64,000 bases of DNA from Acinetobacter bohemicus ANC 3994 (GCF_000367925.1 NZ_KB849164.1:82497-146496); one strand, 5' to 3'. Shown: positions 1-9,005, counted from the first letter of the stretch. The notes: generated from the sequence alone by a model not told the origin. Numbers and translations: made by a program.

Positions 1-374
1 AAACCTACAAAATTGCGATTACGCGTTTTGATCAACGTATTCGTGTGGGTGGTATGGCTGAATTGAGTGGATTTAACCATGGTTTAAATACCGACCGCCG
101 TGCAACTTTGGAAATGGTCACCCAAGACTTATTCCCGGGTGGTGATTTAGCGCAGGCTTCTTTCTGGACAGGTTTACGTCCAATGACCCCTGATAGCACA
201 CCGATCATTGGTGCAACAGGTTATAAGAATCTGTTCTTAAATACTGGTCATGGCACTTTAGGTTGGACCATGGCATGTGGTTCAGGCAAGTTAATCAGTG
301 ACTTGGTCATGAATCATAAGCCAGATATTAGTACGGATGGCTTGTCTATTCTGCGCTATCCACATGCTGCTTAA
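1..374 (+). CDS. dadA: D-amino acid dehydrogenase small subunit, C-terminal fragment
   Basis: The left edge cuts this gene, leaving about 124 C-terminal residues in frame 3. It matches the end of DadA, a membrane-associated FAD enzyme that oxidises D-amino acids, mainly D-alanine, to keto acids. Visible family features are FWTGLRPMTPDSTPIIG and NTGHGTLGWTMACGSGK, the C-terminal FAD-binding stretch of DAO-type oxidoreductases. The stop lies 35 bases before an alanine racemase gene, followed by ridA and a cycA-like permease, which is the usual D-alanine catabolic arrangement. The N-terminal FAD-binding domain is outside the window. A related glycine or sarcosine oxidase is less likely given the racemase neighbour. 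Confidence 0.9.
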   Translation, partial: TYKIAITRFDQRIRVGGMAELSGFNHGLNTDRRATLEMVTQDLFPGGDLAQASFWTGLRPMTPDSTPIIGATGYKNLFLNTGHGTLGWTMACGSGKLISDLVMNHKPDISTDGLSILRYPHAA

Positions 375-409
375 AACCATTTGAAATTGATTATTCAAGG
401 AAGAATAAA

Positions 410-1510
410 ATGCCACGCCCAATTACTGCCATCATTCATAGTGACGCATTGCAGCATAATTTAACCATTGCAAGACAGCAGATGCCGAATAGTAAAGTCT
501 ATGCTGTGGTCAAAGCCAATGCTTATGGTCACGGCATCGAACATGTCTATTCGTCATTTAAAACGGCAGATGGTTTTGCGCTATTGGACATTGCCGAAGC
601 TAGACGGTTACGTGAGCTGGGTTGGACGGGTGCAATTTTATTATTGGAAGGCATTTTCTCAGCGCAAGATTTACAGGATTGCCTTGAGTTAAATTTAAGT
701 TTTACCATTCATAGTGAACATCAACTTCGTTGGATTGAGCAATTTTCTCCCGTTGCTCACTTTGATGTTTATTTAAAAATGAATAGTGGCATGAACCGTT
801 TAGGTTTTCAGCCTGAGCATTATCGACATGCTTGGCACAGACTCAATCAGCTAGATCAAATTCAAAGCATCACCCATATGATGCATTTCTCCGATGCAGA
901 CAGTGATCGTTTTGGTGAGTCAGGTATTGACTATCAATACACTATTTTTGAAGAAACGATTCGCGATTTACCCGGTGAAAGAACGGTGTGCAATAGTGCT
1001 GCGATTCTTAGACATTCAGCCCTACATTCAGACACTGTACGCAGTGGAATCATGCTGTATGGTAGCTCTCCAGATTATCCGACCCATACCATTCAAGATT
1101 GGAATTTACAGCCAAGCATGAGCTTGCGCAGTGAAATTATTGCCATTCAAGACATCCAAAGTCATGACAGTGTCGGCTACGGCTCGACTTTTATTGCAGA
1201 GCAAGCGATGAAAATCGGCATTGTGGCTTGCGGTTATGCCGATGGCTATCAACGCATTTCACCGACGGGAACGCCTGTACTGGTGAATTCAATTCGGACC
1301 AAAATTATCGGGCGTATCAGTATGGATATGCTCGCAGTTGATATTTCAGATATTAAAGATGTGGACGTTGGCAGCGAGGTTGTGCTTTGGGGGAAATCGT
1401 CAAATGGAACGATTCTGCCTATCGATGAAGTCGCTGCAAGTTCAGGAACAATCGGCTATGAACTGATGTGTGCGGTCACTGCGCGTGTCAATTTTATCAA
1501 TCAAGAATAG
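410..1510 (+). CDS. dadX: Alanine racemase, probably the catabolic form
   Basis: PLP enzyme that interconverts L- and D-alanine. At 366 residues it has the usual length. The PLP lysine is K35 in VVKANAYGHG and the opposing catalytic tyrosine is about Y257 in SVGYGSTF. GYADGY and GRISMDMLAVD are typical of the C-terminal beta domain. The start has a clear AAGGAAG ribosome site. Position directly after dadA and before ridA suggests the catabolic isozyme, which feeds D-alanine to DadA, rather than the biosynthetic Alr. That choice is inferred from context. Confidence 0.93.
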   Translation: MPRPITAIIHSDALQHNLTIARQQMPNSKVYAVVKANAYGHGIEHVYSSFKTADGFALLDIAEARRLRELGWTGAILLLEGIFSAQDLQDCLELNLSFTIHSEHQLRWIEQFSPVAHFDVYLKMNSGMNRLGFQPEHYRHAWHRLNQLDQIQSITHMMHFSDADSDRFGESGIDYQYTIFEETIRDLPGERTVCNSAAILRHSALHSDTVRSGIMLYGSSPDYPTHTIQDWNLQPSMSLRSEIIAIQDIQSHDSVGYGSTFIAEQAMKIGIVACGYADGYQRISPTGTPVLVNSIRTKIIGRISMDMLAVDISDIKDVDVGSEVVLWGKSSNGTILPIDEVAASSGTIGYELMCAVTARVNFINQE

Positions 1511-1520
1511 GGACATTAGC

Positions 1521-1880
1521 ATGTCAAATAATGATATCCAAAAGATCAACAGCAACGAAGTGATGAGTGCTGTAACTGTGTTTAATCAGGTGGTGTATTT
1601 GTCAGGCCAAGTGCCAAAAAATACCGATGCAGATGTTGCTGGGCAAACGCGTGAAATCTTGGCGACTATTGATGAATTACTGGCATTGGCCAATACCGAT
1701 AAGACACGATTATTGTCTGCGCAAATTTATTTAAAAAACTTACCCGATTTTTCAGCAGTGAATGCAATTTGGATTGACTGGCTTCAAGGTTGTGTGGCAC
1801 CTTCGCGCGCAACAATTCAAGCCGATTTGGTTAACCCAAATTGGCTCATTGAAATCGCAGTAACAGCAGCACAAAAGTAA
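1521..1880 (+). CDS. ridA: RidA family enamine/imine deaminase
   Basis: A 119-residue YjgF/YER057c/UK114 family protein. RidA proteins hydrolyse reactive enamine and imine intermediates such as 2-aminoacrylate that leak from PLP enzymes. Family features include VYLSGQVPKN near the N-terminus and the APSRATIQ segment containing the conserved arginine. The longer frame from 1470 overlaps the racemase, so the start is placed at ATG 1521, 10 bases after the dadX stop, which gives normal family length. Placement behind the racemase and dehydrogenase fits a role in clearing imines made during alanine catabolism; that role is inferred. Confidence 0.87.
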   Translation: MSNNDIQKINSNEVMSAVTVFNQVVYLSGQVPKNTDADVAGQTREILATIDELLALANTDKTRLLSAQIYLKNLPDFSAVNAIWIDWLQGCVAPSRATIQADLVNPNWLIEIAVTAAQK

Positions 1881-1913
1881 TGTGGTGTTGTTGAGAAACA
1901 AATGAAACACTTA

Positions 1914-2008
1914 GAATGAAAATGAAATGTCATCCATTTCGTTTCATTCTTGGACGGGTAAATCACATTATTGAGTAGAACGCTCAAGCGCCAAAAGCAT
2001 GATTTACC
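1914..2008 (+). promoter_or_regulatory. Structured leader upstream of cycA
   Basis: The ridA-cycA gap holds several inverted repeats. The first is a hairpin with arms 1914-1929 and 1935-1949 (GAATGAAA and GAAATG paired to their complements around a small bulge). The second is GGTAAATCA at 1957-1965 with TGATTTACC at 2000-2008. It encloses TTGAG 1971-1975 and CTCAA 1983-1987, and that CTCAA could instead pair with TTGAG at 2011-2015. No poly-T tract follows, so these are not simple terminators. Alternative pairing suggests a regulatory RNA leader, which is inference. Confidence 0.5.
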
Positions 2009-2038
2009 TGTTGAGGGATATGTCAAAAAGGATATTTT

Positions 2039-3469
2039 ATGACCACTTCAAGCCAACACGAAGACGCACAATCGTCGCCCCATGAGTTGCAGCGAAAATT
2101 ATCGAACCGCCATTTACAGTTAATTGCTATCGGTGGTGCGATTGGAACTGGACTCTTTATGGGTTCTGGAAAAACCATTTCTTTAGCAGGACCTTCAATT
2201 CTCATCATTTATATGATTATTGGTGGTATGTTCTTTTTCCTGATGCGTGCATTAGGTGAAATCTTATTATCGAACTTGCACTACAAATCATTTATTGATA
2301 TGGCTCATGATTTAATCGGGCCGGGGGCAGGTTACTATATTGGATGGTCATATTGGTTAGGCTGGATTTTAGTCGGTATTGCCGATTTAGCTGCCATTAT
2401 TAACTATTTAGGCTTTTGGTTGCCGCCAGACATGACCTTCACCCCAATGGGACAGGCACTGATTAGTGCAGGCTGTGTGCTCTTTGTTTTAGGCATTAAT
2501 CTACTTACCGTCAAATTATTTGGTGAAATTGAATTTTGGTTTGCACTGATTAAAATTTTAGCCATTATTGGTTTAATTTTTATTGGTGGCTTTATGGTGT
2601 TCACTCATTATCAAGCACCAGGTGGTTCAATCGCGAGTTTTAGTAATGTCTGGTCTCATGGCGGCATGTTCCCTAAAGGTGCCGAAGGCTTCTTGGCTGG
2701 TTTCCAAATCGCACTGTTTGCCTTTGTCGGCGTAGAGTTGATTGGTACCATGGCTGCGGAAACAAAAGATCCTGAAAAGAATCTACCAAAAGCGGTCAAT
2801 GCAATTCCAACACGAATTATCTTATTTTATGTTCTCGCATTATTTATTGTAATGTCTGTGACGCCATGGATCGAAATTCCAGCAGATCAAAGCCCATTTG
2901 TATCCTTGTTCTTGCATGCAGGTATTCCAACTTCAGCCATTATTATGAACTTGGTGGTGTTGTCTTCAGTACTTTCTTCAATGAATAGTGGTGTATTCTC
3001 AACCAGTCGTATGTTGTTTGGTTTAGCCAAAGAAGGGCAAGCGCCAACCAAGTTAGCAGAACTTTCTGCACGTGCTGTTCCTGCGAAAGGCCTTGTATTC
3101 TCTTGCGCTTTCATTATGAGTGGCGCGGCATTACAGTATTTTGTTCCGAACACCATAGAAGCTTTTACCTTGGCCAGCTCTCTGTGTGTGATTTTGTTTA
3201 TTAGTATTTGGAGCTTAATTATGGTGTGTTATTTACGCTATAGAAAGTTAAATCCAGAACTACATACAAAATCAACATTTAAAATGCCGGGCGGTATATG
3301 GATGTCCTACATTGTTTTGGCCTTCCTATTGTTTACGTTAGTAATCTTAAGCTTAGAGCCAGATACGCTAAAAGCATTAATTATTAGCCCATTATGGTTG
3401 GTAGTTTTAGCGGTAACGTATCACGTTCTGTATAAGCCACGCATGAAAAAGCTAAACAAAAAGCTTTAG
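2039..3469 (+). CDS. cycA: D-serine/D-alanine/glycine permease-like amino acid transporter
   Basis: A 476-residue amino acid-polyamine-organocation transporter with about 12 hydrophobic segments. The N-terminus carries SNRHLQLIAIGGAIGTGLFMG, the TM1 signature of the AAT subfamily that includes CycA, AroP and GabP. VGVELIGTMAAETKDPEKN is the TM6-loop signature. CycA imports D-alanine, D-serine and glycine with protons. The symbol rests on the adjacent D-alanine catabolic genes as well as on sequence, so another AAT substrate cannot be excluded. A structured leader precedes it and a strong terminator follows. Confidence 0.82.
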   Translation: MTTSSQHEDAQSSPHELQRKLSNRHLQLIAIGGAIGTGLFMGSGKTISLAGPSILIIYMIIGGMFFFLMRALGEILLSNLHYKSFIDMAHDLIGPGAGYYIGWSYWLGWILVGIADLAAIINYLGFWLPPDMTFTPMGQALISAGCVLFVLGINLLTVKLFGEIEFWFALIKILAIIGLIFIGGFMVFTHYQAPGGSIASFSNVWSHGGMFPKGAEGFLAGFQIALFAFVGVELIGTMAAETKDPEKNLPKAVNAIPTRIILFYVLALFIVMSVTPWIEIPADQSPFVSLFLHAGIPTSAIIMNLVVLSSVLSSMNSGVFSTSRMLFGLAKEGQAPTKLAELSARAVPAKGLVFSCAFIMSGAALQYFVPNTIEAFTLASSLCVILFISIWSLIMVCYLRYRKLNPELHTKSTFKMPGGIWMSYIVLAFLLFTLVILSLEPDTLKALIISPLWLVVLAVTYHVLYKPRMKKLNKKL

Positions 3470-3484
3470 TCATGATTTGAATTT

Positions 3485-3519
3485 AAAAAGGGCTGATGTT
3501 TATACATCAGCCCTTTTTT
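3485..3519 (+). terminator. Rho-independent terminator after cycA
   Basis: Perfect hairpin with AAAAAGGGCTGATGT paired to its complement across a 4-base loop, followed by a T run. It ends the D-alanine cluster. Confidence 0.93.
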
Positions 3520-3633
3520 ATTGAGCAATGTTCAGAATATAAAAATAATGCTTCTTTATTTTGAACAAAAATTAAATGCAATTATATGATCATTATTATT
3601 TAATAGAACGCTTTGAAAATAAGAACAGTGTAG

Positions 3634-4749
3634 ATGCGAAATTATAAAATTGATGTACTACGGGGAATCTGCATACTTTTAGTTTTATTCCACCATTTTA
3701 ATATCCCGTATAAACTACATGATACATTTTTAGGCGTACATATCTTTGGAGAAAGCTTGAGCACTTTAATTGCCCGCAATGGTAATTATGGTGTAACTAT
3801 GTTCTTTGTGATTTCAGGTTTTTTAATTACCCAACATACATTACAACGCAGTAGCTCACTGGCTCAAATCAATTTCAAAGACTTCTATATTCGCCGTATT
3901 GCGCGCATTATGCCCTGTTTGGTTTTATTGGTCACAGTGGTGACTATGCTCGGAAGTTTCGGTTTAAAGCCATTTTTAAATCAAGCACCGAATGACATAG
4001 AGGTCTCTTATGGTTTAACGGTTCTTTCCGCTTTTAGTTTTTGGATGAATATCCTGATTATTCAATATGGCTGGGTCAATTATGCACTGGGTGTGTTGTG
4101 GTCATTATCGGTAGAAGAAGTTTTTTATTTGGTTTTTCCAATACTCTGTTTGCTATTGGGGCGTAGTCAGGGCTTTATTCTGTTTTTACTGGCCGTGATT
4201 TGTTATGCACCCTATTTCCGGTCACTACATTTTGCTGAACAAAGTGGCGCATACCTCTATCATTATTTTTCCAGTTTTGATGGGATCGCAATCGGCTGTT
4301 TAACCGCTTTAATTGCACAGAAGTTTCAATTGAATGGAAAAATAAATTCGTTTCTCATTCTTTTTATGTGTTTATTGATGGTCGGTCTGTATTTGTATGC
4401 ACCGATTAAAGAGGTGAGCACGTGGGGAATCAGTATTTTTGCACTATTATCCGCAGTGTTAATTTTCTGTTTTGCACAAAATCCTCAAGCAGCAGCTCAA
4501 TCGAAAATGTCTAAAGCTCTGGTCTGGATCGGGCAACGCAGTTATGAAATGTATTTGTTTCATTTAATTGTTTTGGGTTTGATTAAAGTTTTCTATTTTC
4601 CTAAACAAACGTTGCCAACCGAAAAATTAATCTTGTTGCCCGTATTTTTGATCGCGACGTTTATTTTGAGTTGGGCAATTGAAAAATATTATTCAGCACC
4701 GTTGAATTTAAAAATTCGAACCATATTGATGAAATCCGGACGTAGATAA
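3634..4749 (+). CDS. Acyltransferase 3 family membrane protein (OafA/YrhL type)
   Basis: A 371-residue protein with about ten hydrophobic segments. The N-terminus reads YKIDVLRGICILLVLFHH, with the arginine and histidine typical of acyltransferase 3 enzymes, and FFVISGFLIT and RRIARIMPC follow. LWSLSVEEVFYLVFP is the second conserved family block. These inner-membrane enzymes usually O-acetylate surface sugars such as O-antigen or peptidoglycan. No periplasmic SGNH domain is attached. The gene stands alone after a terminator, with no polysaccharide genes nearby, so its acceptor is unknown. The preceding 100 bases are very AT-rich. Confidence 0.88.
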   Translation: MRNYKIDVLRGICILLVLFHHFNIPYKLHDTFLGVHIFGESLSTLIARNGNYGVTMFFVISGFLITQHTLQRSSSLAQINFKDFYIRRIARIMPCLVLLVTVVTMLGSFGLKPFLNQAPNDIEVSYGLTVLSAFSFWMNILIIQYGWVNYALGVLWSLSVEEVFYLVFPILCLLLGRSQGFILFLLAVICYAPYFRSLHFAEQSGAYLYHYFSSFDGIAIGCLTALIAQKFQLNGKINSFLILFMCLLMVGLYLYAPIKEVSTWGISIFALLSAVLIFCFAQNPQAAAQSKMSKALVWIGQRSYEMYLFHLIVLGLIKVFYFPKQTLPTEKLILLPVFLIATFILSWAIEKYYSAPLNLKIRTILMKSGRR

Positions 4750-4827
4750 AAATTTACCTGTGATTTTGTAGCGCTGAATTAGCAGCAGGGTGTTGCCGTG
4801 GTGTGAAGGAAAAACGCGAGAGAATAA

Positions 4828-4854
4828 AAAAGCCTCGAATGATTCGAGGCTTTT
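4828..4854. terminator. Bidirectional terminator between convergent genes
   Basis: AAGCCTCGAAT and its complement form a near-perfect hairpin flanked by A and T runs. It lies between the stops of the acyltransferase (+) and hemJ (-) and can serve both strands. Confidence 0.9.
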
Positions 4855-4877
4855 AAAATTTTTAGGATTAAACAAGA

Positions 4878-5330
4878 TTAGAACTGCGGCTTAACCACCA
4901 CTAAGATGATCACTGCGACTAAAATCAGGGTTGGCATTTCATTAAAGAAACGCCAGAACTTATGCGATTTATAATGCGCATTGCCAATCAGTTTTTTGCG
5001 GTAATAACCACAAACAAAGTGGTAAATCACCAACAAACCAACCAAGCCAACTTTAAGGTAAAACCATAACGCTTCATGATAGTGGCGCGTTGCATCGCCC
5101 CAATCTACCAAAAAGTGCGCCGTGATGAGTGTGGCAATCATAGATGGCCACATAATGCCGCGGTACAACTTACGTTCCATGACTTCGAAACGTTGATGAC
5201 TGACGGCATCATCACTCATGGCATGGTAAACATATAACCGTGGTAAGTAGAACAAAGCAGCGAACCAACAGACCACAGCGATAATATGTAATGCTTTTAC
5301 CCACAAGAAAGCATCAGAAGGTGCATCCAT
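4878..5330 (-). CDS. hemJ: Protoporphyrinogen IX oxidase HemJ
   Basis: A 150-residue membrane protein of the HemJ (UPF0093) family, which oxidises protoporphyrinogen IX to protoporphyrin IX in haem synthesis in bacteria lacking HemY or HemG. The first helix KALHIIAVVCWFAALFYLPRL carries the conserved histidine (H15) and the LPRL motif. YRGIMWPSMIAT and KFWRFFNEMP are further family blocks. Four membrane segments are evident and length is normal. It follows fabB by 18 bases on the same strand, so the two are probably co-transcribed. Confidence 0.9.
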   Translation of the reverse strand: MDAPSDAFLWVKALHIIAVVCWFAALFYLPRLYVYHAMSDDAVSHQRFEVMERKLYRGIMWPSMIATLITAHFLVDWGDATRHYHEALWFYLKVGLVGLLVIYHFVCGYYRKKLIGNAHYKSHKFWRFFNEMPTLILVAVIILVVVKPQF

Positions 5331-5348
5331 CGAAAATCCTATCGGGGA

Positions 5349-6578
5349 TTATGCATCCCACTTCTTGAAAACGAGGCAGGCGTTTACACCGCCAAAGCCA
5401 AAACTGTTACTCATCACAGTATTCAGTTTTGCGTCACGTTTTTCAAGTACGATGTCATAACCTTTTGTACCTTCATCAAGTTCAGTCACGTTGATGTTTG
5501 GTGCAATAAAGTCATTTTGCATCATTAGGATAGAATAAATCGCTTCTTGTACACCCGCAGCACCTAAGCTATGACCTGTCATCGATTTGGTCGAACTAAG
5601 CGGTGGTACATGACCTTCACCAAAAGCACGACCCATGGCTTGCAGTTCAGTGATATCACCTGCTGGAGTAGACGTACCGTGAGTATTTACATAATCAATG
5701 CTATCTACACCATGTTGTTTGGCTTCTTCTAAAGCCATCAGGATACAACGTGTTGCACCTTCACCACTTGGCGCAACCATATCTGCACCATCACTATTGG
5801 CAGCATAGCCAACCACTTCAGCCAAGATGTTTGCACCACGCGCTTGGGCATGTTCAAGTGATTCAAGTACTACGAAACCACCACCACCGGCAATCACAAA
5901 ACCATCACGGTCAGCAGAATAAGGACGAGAAGCTGTTTCAGGCGTGTCATTGTATTTAGAACAAAGCGCACCCATCGCATCAAACAATAAACTTTGTGAC
6001 CAGTGATCTTCTTCACCGCCACCCGCCAGCATTAAATCCTGTTTGCCTAATTGAATTAGGTTGTAGGCATAGCCAATGGCATCGGCAGATGTTGCACAAG
6101 CGCTAGTAATGGTATGTGCAATACCTTGCATTTTGAAGGCAACACCAACATTGGCAGTAATGGTGTTAGACATGTTGCGAGGTACAAAGAACGGGCCAAC
6201 TTTACGTGCGCCTTTGGTGTCTAGCAGCTCTTTCATTTCCATTACAGAGGCTGTAGAGCCGCCACCTGAACCACCAGCAATACCATAGCGCGGGTTGCCG
6301 CCAATTTGTTCTGCTGTCAGACCGGCATGTTGAACAGCTGCCAATGCTGCGTTATATGCATACATTGCACATACGCCCATAAAGCGCTTTAAGCGGCGGT
6401 CAATGCCGTCAAAGTTCTGTTCAGCGGCTGCGCTGATATGGCTTTTAAAATTCATTTCCGCATAAATGGGGTTAAAACGTGTTCCCGAAATCCCGTTTTG
6501 CAAAGAGTGAGTGACATCTTCCAATGTATTACCAATGCATGAGTTAATGCCCATACCAGTGATTACAACACGTTTCAT
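5349..6578 (-). CDS. fabB: Beta-ketoacyl-ACP synthase I
   Basis: A 409-residue condensing enzyme that elongates acyl-ACP with malonyl-ACP in type II fatty acid synthesis. The Cys-His-His triad is visible: C161 in TSACATSADAIG, H300 in VNTHGTSTPAGD and H336 in KSMTGHSLGAAG. The N-terminus MKRVVITGMGINSCIGN and overall layout are closer to FabB than FabF. FabB is needed for unsaturated chain elongation, but no fabA lies in this window. It starts with ATG at 6578 and leads a short unit with hemJ. Confidence 0.92.
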   Translation of the reverse strand: MKRVVITGMGINSCIGNTLEDVTHSLQNGISGTRFNPIYAEMNFKSHISAAAEQNFDGIDRRLKRFMGVCAMYAYNAALAAVQHAGLTAEQIGGNPRYGIAGGSGGGSTASVMEMKELLDTKGARKVGPFFVPRNMSNTITANVGVAFKMQGIAHTITSACATSADAIGYAYNLIQLGKQDLMLAGGGEEDHWSQSLLFDAMGALCSKYNDTPETASRPYSADRDGFVIAGGGGFVVLESLEHAQARGANILAEVVGYAANSDGADMVAPSGEGATRCILMALEEAKQHGVDSIDYVNTHGTSTPAGDITELQAMGRAFGEGHVPPLSSTKSMTGHSLGAAGVQEAIYSILMMQNDFIAPNINVTELDEGTKGYDIVLEKRDAKLNTVMSNSFGFGGVNACLVFKKWDA

Positions 6579-6848
6579 CTACAGATCCCTTTATGGTGAG
6601 ATTGAGGCATGCCTTGCGGGCGCTGGAATCAGCAGCCGGCGGCACGCAGCTCATATTTTTGAATTGCAATCATGATAGCAGAAAGAATTTTGAATTCTTA
6701 TGGCAAATATTATGCCTATTTCCCTGTCTGTGTATTTGTGAAACAACCACAAAGCAATTAACTAAAACACACACATTAATATTGAGATAAACTTAGACTA
6801 TGCCTAGTATTTATCAATAATTGTAAGAATCAAAAATGAGGATAAAGA

Positions 6849-8279
6849 ATGACAGATAGTAATAATAAACATTCACATAGTTTCTTCTCAAATGCCTTTG
6901 GAGTGGCTAAAAAGATCAGTGCAACTGGAATGGGTGTGCTGAACCATGTCGCTTCAGACCGGGTAGCGAAGGTAATGCAACCCTCGAAAAATGGTCAGAT
7001 GTTTGAGGGGAGTTCGCGTCATATGAGCCCATTTGAATCACCAAAATATGAGAATCCTCAACAAATGCTGCGCGAATATTTGCCCAATGTTTCTAAACAA
7101 TTATTGGGTCGTCAGTATAGTAAAGTGAATCGTGTTGCCAGTTTTGTGTCCCCAGAATTTTCAGATAAATTATCAGACTATTTTTTTGATCACCTTAATC
7201 AATTTACTTCGGATTTAAGCTCTGTCGATCTGGTGCTTGATCAAGCAGGTGCGCGAGATTTAGAAGAACTGACGCTAGACGTAGATCGTTCCAAGCGAAT
7301 TAGCCAAGCATTGGCAGAACAAAATAAATGGATTGCATCGGTACAAGGTGCTGTAACAGGTGCAACAGGCGTTATAGGTTCAGCGATTGATGTTCCTTTA
7401 TCCTTGGTGATGTCTTTACGCATGATTTATCAGGTTGGACGTGCTTATGGCTTTGAACTGAACAAAGAAACGGAACAAGATATCGTTCAGTTTGTTTTTA
7501 AACAAATTGATTTAGGCATGATTGCAGAGAAACAAAGTGTTTTGATGGCGTTAAAAGCTTTATCGAATATGTTACAAACACATGATATTTCTCAATTCCA
7601 ACAAATCTTGGGTTCAAGTAATGATATTGAATCGCTGAAAAAATGGTTGGTCAATGAAAGTGGTGAAATGAAATGGGATTGGTTGAATCACCTTCCTAAG
7701 GTTTCATTGCTGGGTAAATTGACCCCTGTTGTTGGTGCAAGCATTGGTGCAGCATATAGTTGGAAATTGGTTGAAGATGTCAATCAGAAAGCACAGCAAA
7801 TATTTTCCCATGCACGAAGTTATTTACAGCAGCATCAGGGTGTAGAATTATCGGCTATAGCCGCTTATGAAAAATCATTAGAATTATTGGCGCAAGCAAC
7901 GCCAAAATTGTTAGATCATTTTGCTAAAGTGGATGTGGCTGCAAATGAAATTAAATTAGATCAGGAAATTCAGGTCGATAACCATCAGACCATTTCGAAA
8001 GTGACCATTAAAAAGAAAACAGAGACCTTTGTCGATGAAACTGAAAAAGGTCAAAAAGTTCAACAGGGTTTAGAGCAGTTGGCGCAACAAATGCTTGAGC
8101 AACACGAATATGTAGAACCTCAAAAACCGGCAATCTCTATAGCAGAATTTGAATTGGATGAATATGCAGTGGACGATAATCGTGTAGAAGAGGGTATTGA
8201 TCCGTCTACTCCTATTCAGCCTCAAGCAAATGATGAACCTGCCGCTGTAAAGAAAAAAGTTACAAAAAAGAAATCATAA
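6849..8279 (+). CDS. EcsC family protein
   Basis: A 476-residue protein whose middle third (about 155-310) matches the EcsC domain. Features are ASVQGAVTGATGVIGSAIDV and MIYQVGRAYGFEL, with glycine/alanine-rich hydrophobic stretches that may contact membranes, and a second such stretch, VSLLGKLTPVVGASIGAAYS. The C-terminal 130 residues are charged and end in a lysine-rich tail (VKKKVTKKKS). EcsC is named from a Bacillus ABC transporter operon but its biochemical role is not settled. The gene is single and lies on its own between fabB (divergent) and the str operon. Confidence 0.75.
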   Translation: MTDSNNKHSHSFFSNAFGVAKKISATGMGVLNHVASDRVAKVMQPSKNGQMFEGSSRHMSPFESPKYENPQQMLREYLPNVSKQLLGRQYSKVNRVASFVSPEFSDKLSDYFFDHLNQFTSDLSSVDLVLDQAGARDLEELTLDVDRSKRISQALAEQNKWIASVQGAVTGATGVIGSAIDVPLSLVMSLRMIYQVGRAYGFELNKETEQDIVQFVFKQIDLGMIAEKQSVLMALKALSNMLQTHDISQFQQILGSSNDIESLKKWLVNESGEMKWDWLNHLPKVSLLGKLTPVVGASIGAAYSWKLVEDVNQKAQQIFSHARSYLQQHQGVELSAIAAYEKSLELLAQATPKLLDHFAKVDVAANEIKLDQEIQVDNHQTISKVTIKKKTETFVDETEKGQKVQQGLEQLAQQMLEQHEYVEPQKPAISIAEFELDEYAVDDNRVEEGIDPSTPIQPQANDEPAAVKKKVTKKKS

Positions 8280-8329
8280 AAGCACAGCATGAAGTCTGGT
8301 AAATGCTTTCAAACGGTCTAAATACAAGG

Positions 8330-8372
8330 AAATGGTCAATATTTGACATCACCTCGAATATTGACCATTTTT
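8330..8372 (+). terminator. Terminator between the ecsC-like gene and rpsL
   Basis: A perfect 14-base stem (8330-8343 with 8357-8370) around a 13-base loop runs into five T residues. It separates the EcsC gene from the str operon promoter region. Confidence 0.85.
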
Positions 8373-8382
8373 CTATCTTCGC

Positions 8383-8412
8383 TTACAATTGCGTGCCCTC
8401 GAAAAGTAGTAT
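8383..8412 (+). promoter_or_regulatory. Candidate sigma-70 promoter for the str operon
   Basis: TTACAA (8383-8388) and TAGTAT (8407-8412) are 18 bases apart, just downstream of a terminator and 36 bases before rpsL. The match to consensus is only moderate. Confidence 0.4.
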
Positions 8413-8448
8413 TTTTTTGAGGCTTTTTATTAACGGGAGATTTGCCAA

Positions 8449-8823
8449 ATGGCAACAACAAATCAGTTGATCCGTAAGGGTCGTACGACTTTGATTGAAA
8501 AATCAAAAGTTCCTGCGTTGAAGGCTTGTCCACAACGTCGTGGTGTTTGTACACGTGTTTACACAACTACACCTAAAAAACCTAACTCAGCAATGCGTAA
8601 AGTTTGCCGTGTTCGCTTAACTTCTGGTTTTGAAGTATCAAGCTACATCGGTGGTGAAGGCCATAACCTACAAGAGCACAGTGTTGTTCTTATCCGTGGT
8701 GGTCGTGTTAAAGACTTACCAGGTGTACGTTACCATACCGTTCGTGGTTCTTTAGACTGCGCTGGTGTTAAAGATCGTAACCAGTCTCGTTCTAAATACG
8801 GTACTAAACGTCCTAAGAAATAA
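8449..8823 (+). CDS. rpsL: 30S ribosomal protein S12
   Basis: The 124-residue S12 protein of the decoding centre. Residues K43 and K88 (in TTPKKPNSA and GRVKDLPGVRYH), where substitutions give streptomycin resistance, are wild-type lysines, so the allele looks streptomycin sensitive. The start is preceded by GGGAGA. It is the first gene of the str operon, followed by rpsG, fusA and tuf, and uses the highly biased codons expected of a ribosomal gene. Confidence 0.98.
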   Translation: MATTNQLIRKGRTTLIEKSKVPALKACPQRRGVCTRVYTTTPKKPNSAMRKVCRVRLTSGFEVSSYIGGEGHNLQEHSVVLIRGGRVKDLPGVRYHTVRGSLDCAGVKDRNQSRSKYGTKRPKK

Positions 8824-8941
8824 TCTTTTAATAAGATCATTTTCTTAAGAACGTAGAACCGCAATCCTTTATCGTCTCGCTTGTCTGATTTCTGCATTTA
8901 ATTTTGTGAAATTCAAGCGACGTGTAGTAAGGCCAGCGAAC

Positions 8942-8987
8942 AGTACATGACACTTTGTACTCATGCTGGATAAACCTGAAGTGTCAT
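8942..8987 (+). promoter_or_regulatory. Alternative hairpins in the rpsL-rpsG gap (candidate S7 control site)
   Basis: AGTACA (8942-8947) pairs with TGTACT (8956-8961). The loop between them contains TGACACTT, the 5' arm of a second stem, ATGACACTT (8947-8955) with AAGTGTCAT (8979-8987). The two stems exclude each other. The second ends 18 bases before the rpsG start. In E. coli, S7 represses str operon translation by binding the rpsL-rpsG intercistronic region; assigning that job here is inference from position and structure. Confidence 0.55.
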
Positions 8988-9005
8988 ATTTATAGGTGTA
9001 TTAAA

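Noticed and set aside
1470..1520. N-terminal extension of ridA
   Set aside because: It overlaps dadX in another frame. The 119-residue form from 1521 matches family length.
8955..9005. N-terminal extension of rpsG
   Set aside because: It would translate the intercistronic hairpins and has no counterpart in S7 proteins; ATG 9006 gives the family length.
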